Positions 1 to 8,025 of a stretch of 37,897 bases of DNA are shown piece after piece. A model generated the notes under the pieces. That model worked only from the letters and a program-made list of their open reading frames with translations, was not told the DNA's origin and did not search any database. The position numbers and the translations under genes were made by a program. Source of the DNA: Myxococcales bacterium (GTDB lineage Bacteria > Myxococcota > Myxococcia > Myxococcales > Myxococcaceae); the NCBI GenBank assembly GCA_020846875.1, contig JADLDB010000014.1, positions 1 through 37,897 of the forward strand. Direction: 5' to 3'. The stretch's first letter is position 1, and every line of letters begins with the position of its first letter.

Positions 1-102
1 CGGGCGAAGGAGCTGGGGCAGCGGGCGTTGGTCGAGCTCGAGGCCGGACCGGGCTTTGCCCCGCAGCGCGCCGAGGTGGCGCGTTGGCTGGAAGGCCGCT
101 GA
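1..102 (+). CDS. C-terminal end of an unidentified protein (partial)
   Basis: An open frame enters from the left edge and stops with TGA at 100-102. Its 33 residues are Glu/Ala/Leu/Arg-rich and finish with ARWLEGR. They look helical, like the last helices of a TPR-type protein, but too little is present to assign a family. The codons have the high C/G third positions of the real genes nearby, which is the main reason to call it coding. The next gene starts 34 bp downstream on the same strand, so the two could be co-transcribed. Confidence 0.5.
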   Translation, partial: RAKELGQRALVELEAGPGFAPQRAEVARWLEGR

Positions 103-136
103 AGGCCCGCGCTCCAGGGTGCCCCGGACGGGCGGC

Positions 137-697
137 TTGCGCGCGCGTCACGGAACGCGGGACGCTGCGGGGGTGCTCACCACGCTCTCGCTGGCCCTGG
201 CGCTCACGCTGACGGCTCCACCCGCCGACGCGGGCGTCACCTTCGTCCCGGTGAGGGTGCTGGACGTCATCGAGCTGGAGGACGGCGGCTGGGCGGTGCT
301 GCTGGCCGAGAAGGGCACCGACACCGTGCTGCCCATCTTCATCGGCGGCACCGAGGGGCTGGCGATCCGCCTGCGGCTCGATCACCAGGTGACGCCCCGT
401 CCCCTCACCCATGACCTGCTGGAGGACGCCATCGAGGCGCTGGGCGGGACGGTGGTGCGCGTGGAGATCGACGACCTGAAGGCCGACACCTTCCTCGGCC
501 GCGTCGTCCTCAAGCAGCGCGCCGGGAAGCTGGTGACGCTGGACGCGCGGCCCAGCGACTCCATCGCGCTGGCCCTGGGCACCGGCGCCCCCATCCACGT
601 CGCCAGCTCGGTGCTGGAGCGCGCCGGCCTCGACCGCAAGACGCTGCGCAGCAAGCAGCGCGCGCGCGAGCCCGGCACCAAGACCGAGTCGCTGTGA
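137..697 (+). CDS. Exported DUF151 / bifunctional nuclease family protein
   Basis: The mature part matches the DUF151 (bifunctional nuclease) family almost end to end: VRVLDVIEL, VLPIFIGG, EGLAIRLRL, PLTHDLLE, IDDLKADTFLGR and the hallmark LDARPSDSIALAL. Plant and bacterial relatives have reported DNase/RNase activity, but most bacterial members are uncharacterised. A longer frame opens with TTG at 56, but it would overlap the preceding gene. I chose TTG at 137 because it gives a basic n-region (RARHGTR) followed by a hydrophobic stretch and a PPADA cleavage-like site; GTG at 173 is the alternative. A signal peptide on this usually cytosolic fold is unusual and points to periplasmic or secreted action. 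Family assignment is secure; start and location are inferred. Confidence 0.85.
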   Translation: MRARHGTRDAAGVLTTLSLALALTLTAPPADAGVTFVPVRVLDVIELEDGGWAVLLAEKGTDTVLPIFIGGTEGLAIRLRLDHQVTPRPLTHDLLEDAIEALGGTVVRVEIDDLKADTFLGRVVLKQRAGKLVTLDARPSDSIALALGTGAPIHVASSVLERAGLDRKTLRSKQRAREPGTKTESL

Positions 698-711
698 TGG
701 CCGGTAGAAGC

Positions 712-824
712 AGCACGCCAGCGCTCCGGAAAAGCAGTTGTGGATCGACACCACCACCGAGCACCTGCTCACCACGGCGCCGGAAGGCAGCGCCGCCGCG
801 AAGCCGCCCTCTGCGCACCCCTGA
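712..824 (+). pseudogene. Possible C-terminal gene fragment
   Basis: A short frame with strongly coding-like codons runs from an in-frame TAG near 709 to TGA at 822-824 and reads KQHASAPEKQLWIDTTTEHL and onward. It has no start codon and no room for an N-terminus before the DUF151 gene. It looks like the tail of a lost gene, possibly an alpha/beta-hydrolase because of the PEKQLWI stretch, but that is a guess. It could also be chance in GC-rich DNA. Nothing else is visible in the 130-bp gap. Confidence 0.25.
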
Positions 825-827
825 CGC

Positions 828-1934
828 CTACTGCGGCGTCACCGCGGGGGGCCTGATGTCCAGGTGCAGGTGGTTCTTGTGCACGGGTCCGCCGTCGAAC
901 AGCTTGTGGGCCCAGGGCTGCTTCGTGTCCGTCGCCCGGGCCAGCAGCGTGGCGTCCGAGAAGAGCACCCGCTCCACGCGCGGGTTGGAGGCGATGGCCT
1001 GCAGCATCGCCCAGGTGGCCTCGCGGTCGTAGTTGGCCCAGCGCACGTCGGAGCCGGAGCCGCCGTCGCTGCGCGGCAGCCGAAGATCCACGTCCAGGCC
1101 ATTCTCGTGCGTCTGGTGGTCCCTGGTGTCGCCGCCGTGGCGCTCGGACACGTCGTTGACGGAGAGCCGCGCCGCGTCCGGGTGGCTCGCCAGGTAGTCG
1201 CGCTCGTAGGCGGCGCCGATTTCTTCGATGGCCGCGCGCGTCTCGGCGGCGCCGAAGCCGAAGCCGTCGGTGTCTTCGTTGACGAAGCCCGGCCCGCTCT
1301 TCGGCATGCGCTCCCACCGCGGCGGCTCGCTGGACGCGAGCGCGTGGTGGAGCAGATCGTCCGGGTCGACGCGGCCGCTCACCTCGTTCGTCTCGTCGGC
1401 GCCGGTGAGCATCGCCCGGTACGTCTTGAGCGCCTGCTCCGTCCTCGGGCCGAACTGCCCGTCGACGCCCACCTCGAAGCCCACGTCCTTGAGGCGGCTC
1501 TGCACCAGGCGCACGTCGTCGGACCGGTTGGGGGCGCCCCGGCCCACCGCCGCGCTCAAGGGGAGCCGCGCGCGCCCCGCCTCCGTCAACGCAGGCAGAG
1601 GGCCAGAGCCCGCCGAGGCCTCGAAGCGCCCGTCCAGCGCGTCCAGCGCGCGCTCCACCGGGCCAAAGGACCAGCCCAGGGGCTTCACCGTCAGCGTGTC
1701 CGCCGCGCCGCCGCGCTCCAGGCCCTTGAGCAGGTCGAAGAGGGCGCGCAGCTCCCGCGGCCCTTCCAGCCGCCCGTCGCGCTCGTAGAGGTCGAGCTTG
1801 TCCAATTCGTCCAGCGACAGGCCCGCCGCCTCCACCTTCTGCCGGAAGACGGGATCGGCCTTCGCCGCGGCCAGGTCGAGGCGCTGGGCCTGCCGGGCCT
1901 CGAGGAACTCGGTGCGGGAGATTCTCCGGGGCAT
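828..1934 (-). CDS. MepA-like murein endopeptidase (M74) with peptidoglycan-binding domain
   Basis: 368 residues. The C-terminal domain carries the metallopeptidase signature of penicillin-insensitive murein endopeptidase MepA (M74, LAS group): H276 with D283 in HENGLDVD and H355/H357 in HKNHLHLDI. These are the expected zinc ligands and catalytic histidine, so the enzyme should cleave peptide cross-links in peptidoglycan. Residues about 138-176 form a PG_binding_1 domain (VRLVQSRLKDVGF, DGQFGPRTEQAL). The first 110 residues are a charged helical segment I do not recognise. No signal peptide is visible, which is odd for a wall hydrolase; export by another route, release by lysis, or prophage/tailocin ancestry are possible. 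ATG start at 1934. The stop lies in a small hairpin, GACGCC...GGCGTC. Confidence 0.85.
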   Translation of the reverse strand: MPRRISRTEFLEARQAQRLDLAAAKADPVFRQKVEAAGLSLDELDKLDLYERDGRLEGPRELRALFDLLKGLERGGAADTLTVKPLGWSFGPVERALDALDGRFEASAGSGPLPALTEAGRARLPLSAAVGRGAPNRSDDVRLVQSRLKDVGFEVGVDGQFGPRTEQALKTYRAMLTGADETNEVSGRVDPDDLLHHALASSEPPRWERMPKSGPGFVNEDTDGFGFGAAETRAAIEEIGAAYERDYLASHPDAARLSVNDVSERHGGDTRDHQTHENGLDVDLRLPRSDGGSGSDVRWANYDREATWAMLQAIASNPRVERVLFSDATLLARATDTKQPWAHKLFDGGPVHKNHLHLDIRPPAVTPQ

Positions 1935-2045
1935 GCGGCGAAGGAGCCTACCTCAGCCCACCCGCGCCTGCTCGCGGCTGAAATCTGCGCCGAGGTCGCC
2001 CCCGGGTGCAGCTTCTGCGGGCTGGGGGAAGCCGCGTGACGGCCA

Positions 2046-2735
2046 TCACCCAGCGAGCGCGCGGGCGCTGTCGACGGCCCACCACGCCCCCAGCAGGACG
2101 GACAGCGCGCCGATGGCCAGCATGAGCCGCGTCGCCCACGCCCCAGCGCGGTGTAGCCGGGCCAGCGGCGTGCCCACCAGCGCGGTCAACACCGCCATGC
2201 CCAACACCGAGCCCAGCCCGAAGAGGACGATGAAGGCGAGCCGACTAGACGAGTCGGGGAGCTCGGCGATGACGAGGGCTGACAAGGCGCCGCTGCCTGC
2301 CAGGCCGTGCACGAGGCCGATCACCAGCGGTCGGGCCGACAGCGTGAAGCGCCCGGCGTGCACGTGCGCCCTCGGAGCGGCGTGGGCGTGCGCCGTGGCT
2401 CCGTGGTGGTGGAGGTGGTGCGCGCCCTCTCGGCCTTCGCGAACGGCGTGCACCATCGCCCGCGCGCCCAGGCCCACCAGCATCACCCCCACCACGAGCT
2501 CGAAGAGCGCACCAAAGCGAGGAGGCAGCTCCGCGCCCAGGGCCGCCAGCGTTCCCCCGACGAGGACGAGGGCCACGGTGTGCCCCAGCCCCCACGAAGC
2601 GCCCAGCCAGAAGCCTCCGCGCGCGCCGGGGCGCTCGTGCGCCAGCGTCGACACCGCCGCGAGGTGATCCGGCTCCAGGGCGTGGCGAACGCCCTGCAAG
2701 ACCCCCAGGAGACTGGCCAACCAGGACACGCCCAT
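2046..2735 (-). CDS. NiCoT-type nickel/cobalt transporter
   Basis: 229 residues, mostly hydrophobic, with six or more predicted membrane helices. Helix I/II carries the nickel-cobalt transporter signature HX4DH as RHALEPDH (H18, D23, H24). A His-rich loop at about residues 90-125 (HHLHHH, HAHAAPRAHVH) is typical of metal handling. The role is nickel movement across the inner membrane; import for hydrogenase maturation is the natural reading, since the gene is divergent from the hydrogenase operon with a shared 211-bp region. RcnA/TauE-like efflux cannot be excluded. I chose the ATG at 2735 because the upstream extension of the frame is Cys/Arg-rich and covers the shared promoter region. Confidence 0.82.
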   Translation of the reverse strand: MGVSWLASLLGVLQGVRHALEPDHLAAVSTLAHERPGARGGFWLGASWGLGHTVALVLVGGTLAALGAELPPRFGALFELVVGVMLVGLGARAMVHAVREGREGAHHLHHHGATAHAHAAPRAHVHAGRFTLSARPLVIGLVHGLAGSGALSALVIAELPDSSSRLAFIVLFGLGSVLGMAVLTALVGTPLARLHRAGAWATRLMLAIGALSVLLGAWWAVDSARALAG

Positions 2736-2885
2736 GCGCGCAACGCCCCCGCAATAAGCGGGCCCACCGCTGCCCCCGTCGGCGCACGACCAGGGCGTAA
2801 GCGTTGCGCCGGACAGCGGTCGAGCGCAGGCGCTGCGATGACGCGTCGGGGCGAACGCGGCGCACCACCTCCCGCACCGGGGCCT

Positions 2886-2901
2886 GGGCACGCGGCCTGC
2901 A
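2886..2901 (+). promoter_or_regulatory. Candidate sigma-54 promoter of the hydrogenase operon
   Basis: GGGCACGCGGCCTGCA resembles the -24/-12 consensus TGGCACG-N4-TTGCA. The invariant GG and GC are present with exactly 10 nt between them, and GCACG is intact. The differences are T to G at the first position and TTGC to CTGC. A start near 2913 would leave a leader of about 34 nt before the ATG at 2947. Hydrogenase operons of the same gene order in Cupriavidus and Rhizobiales are known to be RpoN-dependent, which raises the prior. I saw no clear activator site upstream. Confidence 0.42.
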
Positions 2902-2946
2902 CTGAGGCCGCCGCGACAGCACTCCTCCCAAACCCGGGGGTCGTCG

Positions 2947-4056
2947 ATGGCTCGCGTGGAGACGTTCTACGAGGTGCTTCGCCGGCACGGCGTCAGCCGG
3001 CGCAGCTTCATGAAGTTCTGCAGTCTCACCGCCGCGTCCCTGGGGCTTGCTCCCGCCTTCGCGCAGAACGTGGCCCACGCCATGGAGACCAGACCGCGCG
3101 TGCCGGTCATCTGGCTGCACGGCATGGAGTGCACCTGCTGCTCGGAGTCCTTCATCCGCAGCGCCCACCCGCTGGCCAAAGACGTGGTGCTGTCGATGTT
3201 GTCGCTCGACTACCACAACACCCTGATGGCGTCGGCGGGCCACCAGGCCGAGGCGATCCTCGACGAGACGCGCGCGAAGTACAAAGGCCAGTACATCCTC
3301 GCGGTGGAAGGGAACTCGAGCCTGTCGCTCGACGATCCGTACTGCTTCGTCGGCGGCAAGCCCTTCCTCGCCCAACTCCAGGAGATGGCCCAAGACTCGA
3401 TGGCCGTCATCGCCTGGGGCAGTTGCGCGTCGTGGGGCTGCGTGCAGGCGGCCAAGCCCAACCCGTCGAACGCGGTGCCCATCGATCGCGTCATCCACAA
3501 CAAGCCGATCATCAAGGTGCCCGGCTGCCCGCCCATCGCCGAGGTGATGACCGGCGTGGTCAGCTACGTGCTCACCTTCGGCAAGCTGCCTGAGCTCGAC
3601 CGCCAGGGCCGGCCGAAGATGTTCTACAGCCAGCGCATTCACGACAAGTGCTACCGGCGGCCGCACTTCGACGCCGGGCAGTTCGTCGAGGCGTGGGACG
3701 ACGCGGGCGCGCGCCAGGGTTTCTGCCTGTACAAGATGGGCTGCCGCGGCCCCACCACCTACAACGCCTGCAGCACCACCCGGTGGAACGGCGGCGTCAG
3801 CTTCCCCATCGAGTCGGGGCACGGCTGCATCGGCTGCAGCGAGAACGACTTCTGGGACAACGGCCCCTTCTACGAGCGCCTGGTGAAGGTGTCGGGCTTC
3901 GGCATCGAGGGCACCGCCGATGACCTCGGGCTGAAGGCGCTGGGCGTGGTGGGCGTAGGCCTGGCGGCGCACGCCGCGGCGTCCACGGTGAAGAAGCTGG
4001 TGACAGGACACAACAAGCCGCCACCGCCAGCCGGCAAGGCGGGAGGTGCGTCATGA
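2947..4056 (+). CDS. hyaA: [NiFe]-hydrogenase small subunit, O2-tolerant group 1d type
   Basis: 369 residues, closely matching E. coli HyaA and Cupriavidus HoxK. A Tat signal (SRRSFMK, residues 17-23) exports the folded dimer. The proximal-cluster ligands are C62, C64, C65 (ECTCCSES), C160, C165 (WGSCASWGC) and C194 (GCPPIAEV). The two extra cysteines, C64 and C165, replace the glycines of O2-sensitive enzymes and mark a [4Fe-3S] cluster. H232, C235, C260 and C266 bind the distal [4Fe-4S]; C275, C294 and C297 the medial [3Fe-4S]. A C-terminal hydrophobic helix ([15 protein letters not shown]) anchors the protein near cytochrome b. It passes electrons from the Ni-Fe site to the membrane. ATG at 2947 follows a GGGGG Shine-Dalgarno-like run. 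The stop overlaps the large-subunit start (ATGA). Confidence 0.98.
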   Translation: MARVETFYEVLRRHGVSRRSFMKFCSLTAASLGLAPAFAQNVAHAMETRPRVPVIWLHGMECTCCSESFIRSAHPLAKDVVLSMLSLDYHNTLMASAGHQAEAILDETRAKYKGQYILAVEGNSSLSLDDPYCFVGGKPFLAQLQEMAQDSMAVIAWGSCASWGCVQAAKPNPSNAVPIDRVIHNKPIIKVPGCPPIAEVMTGVVSYVLTFGKLPELDRQGRPKMFYSQRIHDKCYRRPHFDAGQFVEAWDDAGARQGFCLYKMGCRGPTTYNACSTTRWNGGVSFPIESGHGCIGCSENDFWDNGPFYERLVKVSGFGIEGTADDLGLKALGVVGVGLAAHAAASTVKKLVTGHNKPPPPAGKAGGAS

Positions 4057-5843
4057 CGAAGACGGCGAACGGCTTCGACCTGGACACCAGCGGCAAGCGC
4101 GTGGTGGTGGATCCGATCACCCGCATCGAAGGGCACCTGCGCGTCGAGGTGAACGTCGACGACAAGGGCGTGATCAAGAACGCGGTGTCGTCGGGCACCA
4201 TGTGGCGCGGCCTGGAGGTGATCCTCAAGGGGAGAGATCCACGCGACGCCTGGGCCTTCACCGAGCGGATCTGCGGCGTGTGCACCGGGGTGCACGCCGT
4301 CGCCAGCGTGCGCTGCGTGGAGGACGCGCTGGGGATCAAGATCCCCGAGAACGCCAACACCATCCGCAACATCATCCACCTGACCCTGTTCGTGCAGGAT
4401 CACCTGGTCCACTTCTACCACCTGCACGCGCTGGACTGGGTGGACGTGGTCAGCGCGCTGAAGGCGGATCCAAAGGCCACCAGCGAATTGGCGCAGTCCA
4501 TCTCTCCGTGGGCGAAGAGCTCGCCCGGCTACTACCGCGACCTCGCGGGCCGGCTGGCGAAGTTCGTCGAGTCGGGACAACTGGGGCCCTTCAAGAACGC
4601 GTACTGGGGCCACCCGGCCTACAAGCTGCCCCCCGAAGCGAACCTGATGGCGGTGGCGCACTACCTGGAGGCGCTCGATTTCCAGAAGGAGATCGTGAAG
4701 ATCCAGACCATCTTCGGCGGGAAGAACCCGCACCCGAACTGGCTGGTGGGCGGCGTGCCGTCGCCCATCAACCTGGACGCGGACGGCTCGGTGGGCGCGA
4801 TCAACATGGAGCGCCTCAACCACGTCGGGAAGATCATCGACGACAGCCTGGCCTTCATCGAGCAGGTCTACGTGCCCGACCTGGTGGCGGTGGCCGGCTT
4901 CTACAAGGACTGGCTGTACGGCGGCGGGATCGCCGACAAGAACCTGCTCTCGTACGGTGAGTTCCCCGACCTCGCCAACGACGACTCCAACAAGTCGCTC
5001 TTGTTGCCGCGCGGGGCGATCGTCGACGGCAAGCTGACCGAGGTGCTGCCGGTCGACTTGAAGGACCCAGAGCAGATCCAGGAGTTCGTCACCCACTCGT
5101 GGTTCAAGTACCCCGACGAGACGAAGGGGCTGCACCCCTTCGAGGGCCTCACCGAGCCCAACTTCGTGCTGGGGCCCAACGCCAAGGGCGACCCGAAGAA
5201 GCTGATCGAGGTGCTGGACGAGTCGGCGAAGTACTCCTTCGTCAAGGCGCCGAGGTGGCGCGGCCGGCCGATGGAGGTGGGCCCGCTGGCCCGCTTCGTG
5301 GTCGCCTACTTCTCGGGCCGGGAAGACGTGAAGGCGCTGGTGGACTCCACGCTGAAGAAGCTGGACGTGCCGATCACCGCGCTGTTCTCGACGCTGGGCC
5401 GCACCGCGGCGCGCGGGCTGGAGTGCCTGTGGGCCGCGCAGAACCTGAAGCGCCAGTACGAGAAGCTGCTCGGGGCGATCAAGGCGGGCAACACCGCCAC
5501 CGCCAACACCTCGAAGTGGGATCCGAAGACCTGGCCGAAGGACGCGAAGGGCGCGGGCTTCTGCGAGGCGCCGCGCGGCGCGCTGGGCCACTGGATCCAC
5601 ATCCAGGACGAGAAGATCGCCAACTACCAGGCGGTCGTCCCCACCACCTGGAACGCCGGCCCGAGAGATCCAGCCGGCAACCTCGGCCCGTACGAGGCGT
5701 CGCTGCTGGGCACGCCCATGGCCGACCCGGAGCAGCCGCTGGAGATCATCCGCACCATCCACAGCTTCGACCCGTGCCTGGCCTGCGCGGCCCACGTCAT
5801 CTCGCCCGACGGCCAGGAGCTGGCGAAGGTCACGGTGAAGTGA
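4053..5843 (+). CDS. hyaB: [NiFe]-hydrogenase large (catalytic) subunit
   Basis: 596 residues. The Ni-Fe(CN)2CO site is held by four cysteines: C74 and C77 in [11 protein letters not shown] (L1 motif) and C575 and C578 in DPCLACAAH (L2 motif). Cleavage after H581 by the maturation protease would remove a 15-residue tail starting VISPDG, the usual length for this group. It oxidises H2 on the periplasmic face as the partner of the small subunit. It carries no Tat signal of its own and is co-exported. The start overlaps the small-subunit stop by four bases, which implies translational coupling. Internal motifs such as [21 protein letters not shown] and the tail all agree with HyaB/HoxG. Confidence 0.98.
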   Translation: MTKTANGFDLDTSGKRVVVDPITRIEGHLRVEVNVDDKGVIKNAVSSGTMWRGLEVILKGRDPRDAWAFTERICGVCTGVHAVASVRCVEDALGIKIPENANTIRNIIHLTLFVQDHLVHFYHLHALDWVDVVSALKADPKATSELAQSISPWAKSSPGYYRDLAGRLAKFVESGQLGPFKNAYWGHPAYKLPPEANLMAVAHYLEALDFQKEIVKIQTIFGGKNPHPNWLVGGVPSPINLDADGSVGAINMERLNHVGKIIDDSLAFIEQVYVPDLVAVAGFYKDWLYGGGIADKNLLSYGEFPDLANDDSNKSLLLPRGAIVDGKLTEVLPVDLKDPEQIQEFVTHSWFKYPDETKGLHPFEGLTEPNFVLGPNAKGDPKKLIEVLDESAKYSFVKAPRWRGRPMEVGPLARFVVAYFSGREDVKALVDSTLKKLDVPITALFSTLGRTAARGLECLWAAQNLKRQYEKLLGAIKAGNTATANTSKWDPKTWPKDAKGAGFCEAPRGALGHWIHIQDEKIANYQAVVPTTWNAGPRDPAGNLGPYEASLLGTPMADPEQPLEIIRTIHSFDPCLACAAHVISPDGQELAKVTVK

Positions 5844-5854
5844 GGAGGACGCCA

Positions 5855-6682
5855 ATGAAACCACCTCTGTCACCGCCGACGGGACACTCCCACGGCCTCA
5901 CCCGGGCCCCGAAGGCGATGTACGTCTACGAGTGGCCGGTGCGGGTGTGGCACTGGGTCACCACCCTGGCCATCTTCGTGCTGGCCGTCACCGGGTACCT
6001 GATCGCCAAGCCGCTCCACAGCGTGGGCGGCGAGGCGTCGGACTCGTGGGTCAACGGGTGGATCCGCACCATCCACTTCGTGGCCGCCTACGGCCTGTCC
6101 GTGGCCTTCCTGATGCGGGTGCTGTGGATCCCCTTCGGCAACGCGCACAGCCGGGAGATCTTCTGGGTGCCCCTCTGGAAGGCGGCGTACTGGAAGGAGC
6201 TCCTCCAGGAGGTGAGGTGGTACGGCCTCGTGAAGAAGGCGCCGGCCAAGTACGTGGGCCACAACCCGCTGGCGCGCTTCTCCATGCTCTTCATGTTCGT
6301 GCTGGGGACGCTCTTCCTCATCTTCACCGGCTTCGGGCTGTACAGCGAAGGCACCGCCGCGGGCTCCTGGCAGCGCGCGCTGTTCGGCTGGACCAGCTCC
6401 TTCGCCGGCAGCTCGATGACGCTGCGCACCTGGCACCACCTGGCGATGTACTACGTGCTCGCCTTCTCGGTGATCCACATGTACCTCGTGCTCCGCGAGG
6501 ACATCATGGGCCGCACCTCCATGGCGTCCACCATGGTGTCCGGCTGGCGGCTGTTCCGCGACGAAGGCACCGACATCGACGACGCGGAGGAGCCGGCGAT
6601 CCGCAGAGGAATCGAGGCCGAGGTGCGCGCCGAGGAGGCGAAGGAGCCTGTCCCCAGCCCGGCGGCCCAGGGGAAGGGGTGA
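5855..6682 (+). CDS. hyaC: Hydrogenase b-type cytochrome subunit
   Basis: 275 residues with four membrane helices at about 32-50, 70-90, 143-163 and 192-213, the HyaC/HoxZ/HupC topology. Candidate haem-ligand histidines are H33 (VWHW), H74 (IHF), H194/H195 (WHH) and H208 (IHMY). The protein anchors the hydrogenase dimer in the inner membrane and passes electrons to the quinone pool. The ATG at 5855 is preceded at good spacing by GAGGAGG, which decides this start over upstream in-frame codons inside the large-subunit gene. The C-terminal tail (about residues 235-275) is Glu-rich and charged, longer than I would expect and probably cytoplasmic. Confidence 0.96.
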   Translation: MKPPLSPPTGHSHGLTRAPKAMYVYEWPVRVWHWVTTLAIFVLAVTGYLIAKPLHSVGGEASDSWVNGWIRTIHFVAAYGLSVAFLMRVLWIPFGNAHSREIFWVPLWKAAYWKELLQEVRWYGLVKKAPAKYVGHNPLARFSMLFMFVLGTLFLIFTGFGLYSEGTAAGSWQRALFGWTSSFAGSSMTLRTWHHLAMYYVLAFSVIHMYLVLREDIMGRTSMASTMVSGWRLFRDEGTDIDDAEEPAIRRGIEAEVRAEEAKEPVPSPAAQGKG

Positions 6683-6685
6683 CGG

Positions 6686-7318
6686 ATGAGCGAGCGCACG
6701 CCAGCGCTGGTGATGGGCATCGGCAACCTGCTCTGGGCCGACGAGGGCTTCGGGCTGCGCTGCCTGGAGTCCCTGCACCTGCGCTTCGACGTGCCGGCCG
6801 GCGTGGAGCTGCTCGACGGCGGCACCCAGGGCATGTACCTGGTGAACGCGGTGGCGGACGCCGAGCGCCTGCTGGTGTTCGACGCCATCGACTACGGCCT
6901 GGCGCCCGGCACCCTGAAGCTGGTGCGCGACGACGAGGTGCCCCGCTTCGCCGGCGTGCGGAAGATGAGCCTGCACCAGACGGGCTTCCAGGAGGTGCTG
7001 CTGGCCGCGGCCATGCTGGAGAAGAGCCCGGCGAAGGTGACGCTGGTGGGCGTGCAGTTGGGCACCATGGACGACTTCGGCGGCACGCTGTCTCAAGCCG
7101 TCGCCGCCGCGCTCGAGCCCGCCCTCGAGGCCGGGGTGGACGAGCTGGCCGCCTGGGGCTTCCCCCTCACCCGGCGCGCCGCCCCCGCCGCCCACCCCGT
7201 CTTCGCCCAGGCCCTCGCGCGCGACCGCTACGAGCAGGAGCGCCCGGGCCCCGACGTCGTCTGCCGCGAAGGCGACGCCCGCTTCTTGAACGTCCGCGCG
7301 AAGCGCCTGGGAGAGTGA
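6686..7318 (+). CDS. hyaD: Hydrogenase maturation endopeptidase
   Basis: 210 residues of the HyaD/HoxM/HybD family, which clips the C-terminal tail of the large subunit once nickel is in place. The residues equivalent to the HybD nickel-sensing ligands are present: E20 (GIGNLLWADEGFG), D66 (VFDAIDYG) and H97 (SLHQTGFQEVL). It starts 3 bp after the cytochrome gene and ends 3 bp before the HypC-family gene. It is about 45 residues longer than HybD, mostly through a basic C-terminal tail after the core; HyaD-type enzymes are generally longer. It is expected to be specific for the large subunit encoded beside it. Confidence 0.96.
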   Translation: MSERTPALVMGIGNLLWADEGFGLRCLESLHLRFDVPAGVELLDGGTQGMYLVNAVADAERLLVFDAIDYGLAPGTLKLVRDDEVPRFAGVRKMSLHQTGFQEVLLAAAMLEKSPAKVTLVGVQLGTMDDFGGTLSQAVAAALEPALEAGVDELAAWGFPLTRRAAPAAHPVFAQALARDRYEQERPGPDVVCREGDARFLNVRAKRLGE

Positions 7319-7321
7319 CGC

Positions 7322-7630
7322 ATGTGCCTCGGTATTCCCATGCGCGTGGTGACGGGTGACGCCGGCGGCGCGGTCGTCCGACGTCGAGACGGGGAGGAGC
7401 GGCTGGTCAGCTTGATGCTGGTGGGCGGCCCGCAGCCGGTGGGCACCCCGCTGCTGGTGCACCTGGGCACCGCCGTCCGCGTGCTGAGCGAGGACGAGGT
7501 GCCGCTGCTGGAGGACGCGCTTGAGGCGCTGGAGGCCGCCGCGAAGGGCCTCGCCTTCGAGCACCTGGTGAAGGACCTGATCGACCGCACCCCCGAGCTG
7601 CCGCCGCACCTGCGCCAAGGAGGCCCGTGA
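7322..7630 (+). CDS. hupF: HypC-family chaperone (HoxL/HupF)
   Basis: 102 residues beginning MCLGIPMRV, the invariant HypC-family start whose Cys2 binds the Fe(CN)2CO moiety and the immature large subunit. Its position between the protease and the HyaE gene is that of hoxL in Cupriavidus and hupF in Rhizobium, rather than of the general hypC that sits with hypD and hypE. I therefore read it as the system-specific HypC paralogue, delivering or protecting the active site in the presence of O2. The C-terminal region (about residues 80-102) extends past the compact HypC core, as in HoxL/HupF. The stop shares a base with the next start (TGATG). Confidence 0.93.
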   Translation: MCLGIPMRVVTGDAGGAVVRRRDGEERLVSLMLVGGPQPVGTPLLVHLGTAVRVLSEDEVPLLEDALEALEAAAKGLAFEHLVKDLIDRTPELPPHLRQGGP

Positions 7631-8025
7631 TGAACCCCCTGCGTCCCCTGGAGCGCCTCGCCGCCGAGTCCCCTCCCCTCACCTTCGACGCCGCCGACGC
7701 CTTCGTGGCCGCGCCGGGCTGGGGCCTGTTGGTGCTGTCCGGTGACGCCGCCCAGCGGCCCGAGGCGCAGGACCTGGCGGTGGTGGCGCAGGAGCTGAAA
7801 GGACGCGCGCCGCAGGGCAGCCGCGTGGGCGTGGTGACGGACGCCGACGAGGCGAGGGTGAAGGCCTACTTCCAGGTGCCGGCGTTGCCCGCGCTCTTGG
7901 TGCTCCGCGACGGCAAGGTGCTGTCCCGCATCCCGAAGCTTCAGGAGTGGGCGGTGTACTCCCGCGCCGCCGACGTGCTGTGGGGCGCGCGCCGAACGGC
8001 CCCGGCCCCGGAGGTGACGCCATGA
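7630..8025 (+). CDS. hyaE: HyaE/HoxO-like thioredoxin-fold hydrogenase chaperone
   Basis: 131 residues with a thioredoxin-like pattern (WGLLVLSGDA, VGVVTDADEARV, FQVPALPALLVLRDGKVL) but no CXXC, as in HyaE/HupG/HoxO. These proteins bind the Tat signal of the small subunit and keep it from export until it is mature; HoxO is needed for O2-tolerant enzymes. ATG at 7630 overlaps the HupF stop by one base and is preferred over GTG at 7627. The end overlaps the next start (ATGA). Sequence conservation in this family is low, so the call leans on length, fold pattern and exact operon position. Confidence 0.85.
   Translation: MNPLRPLERLAAESPPLTFDAADAFVAAPGWGLLVLSGDAAQRPEAQDLAVVAQELKGRAPQGSRVGVVTDADEARVKAYFQVPALPALLVLRDGKVLSRIPKLQEWAVYSRAADVLWGARRTAPAPEVTP

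Noticed and set aside
864-2039. 391-residue open frame opposite the murein endopeptidase gene.
   Set aside because: Its composition is Arg/Ala/Val/His repeats without homology, while the minus strand carries complete M74 motifs.
4046-4960. Long open frames overlapping the hydrogenase and kinase genes in other frames.
   Set aside because: They arise from high GC; they are Arg/Gly/His-rich, lack domains and lie under genes with clear family matches.
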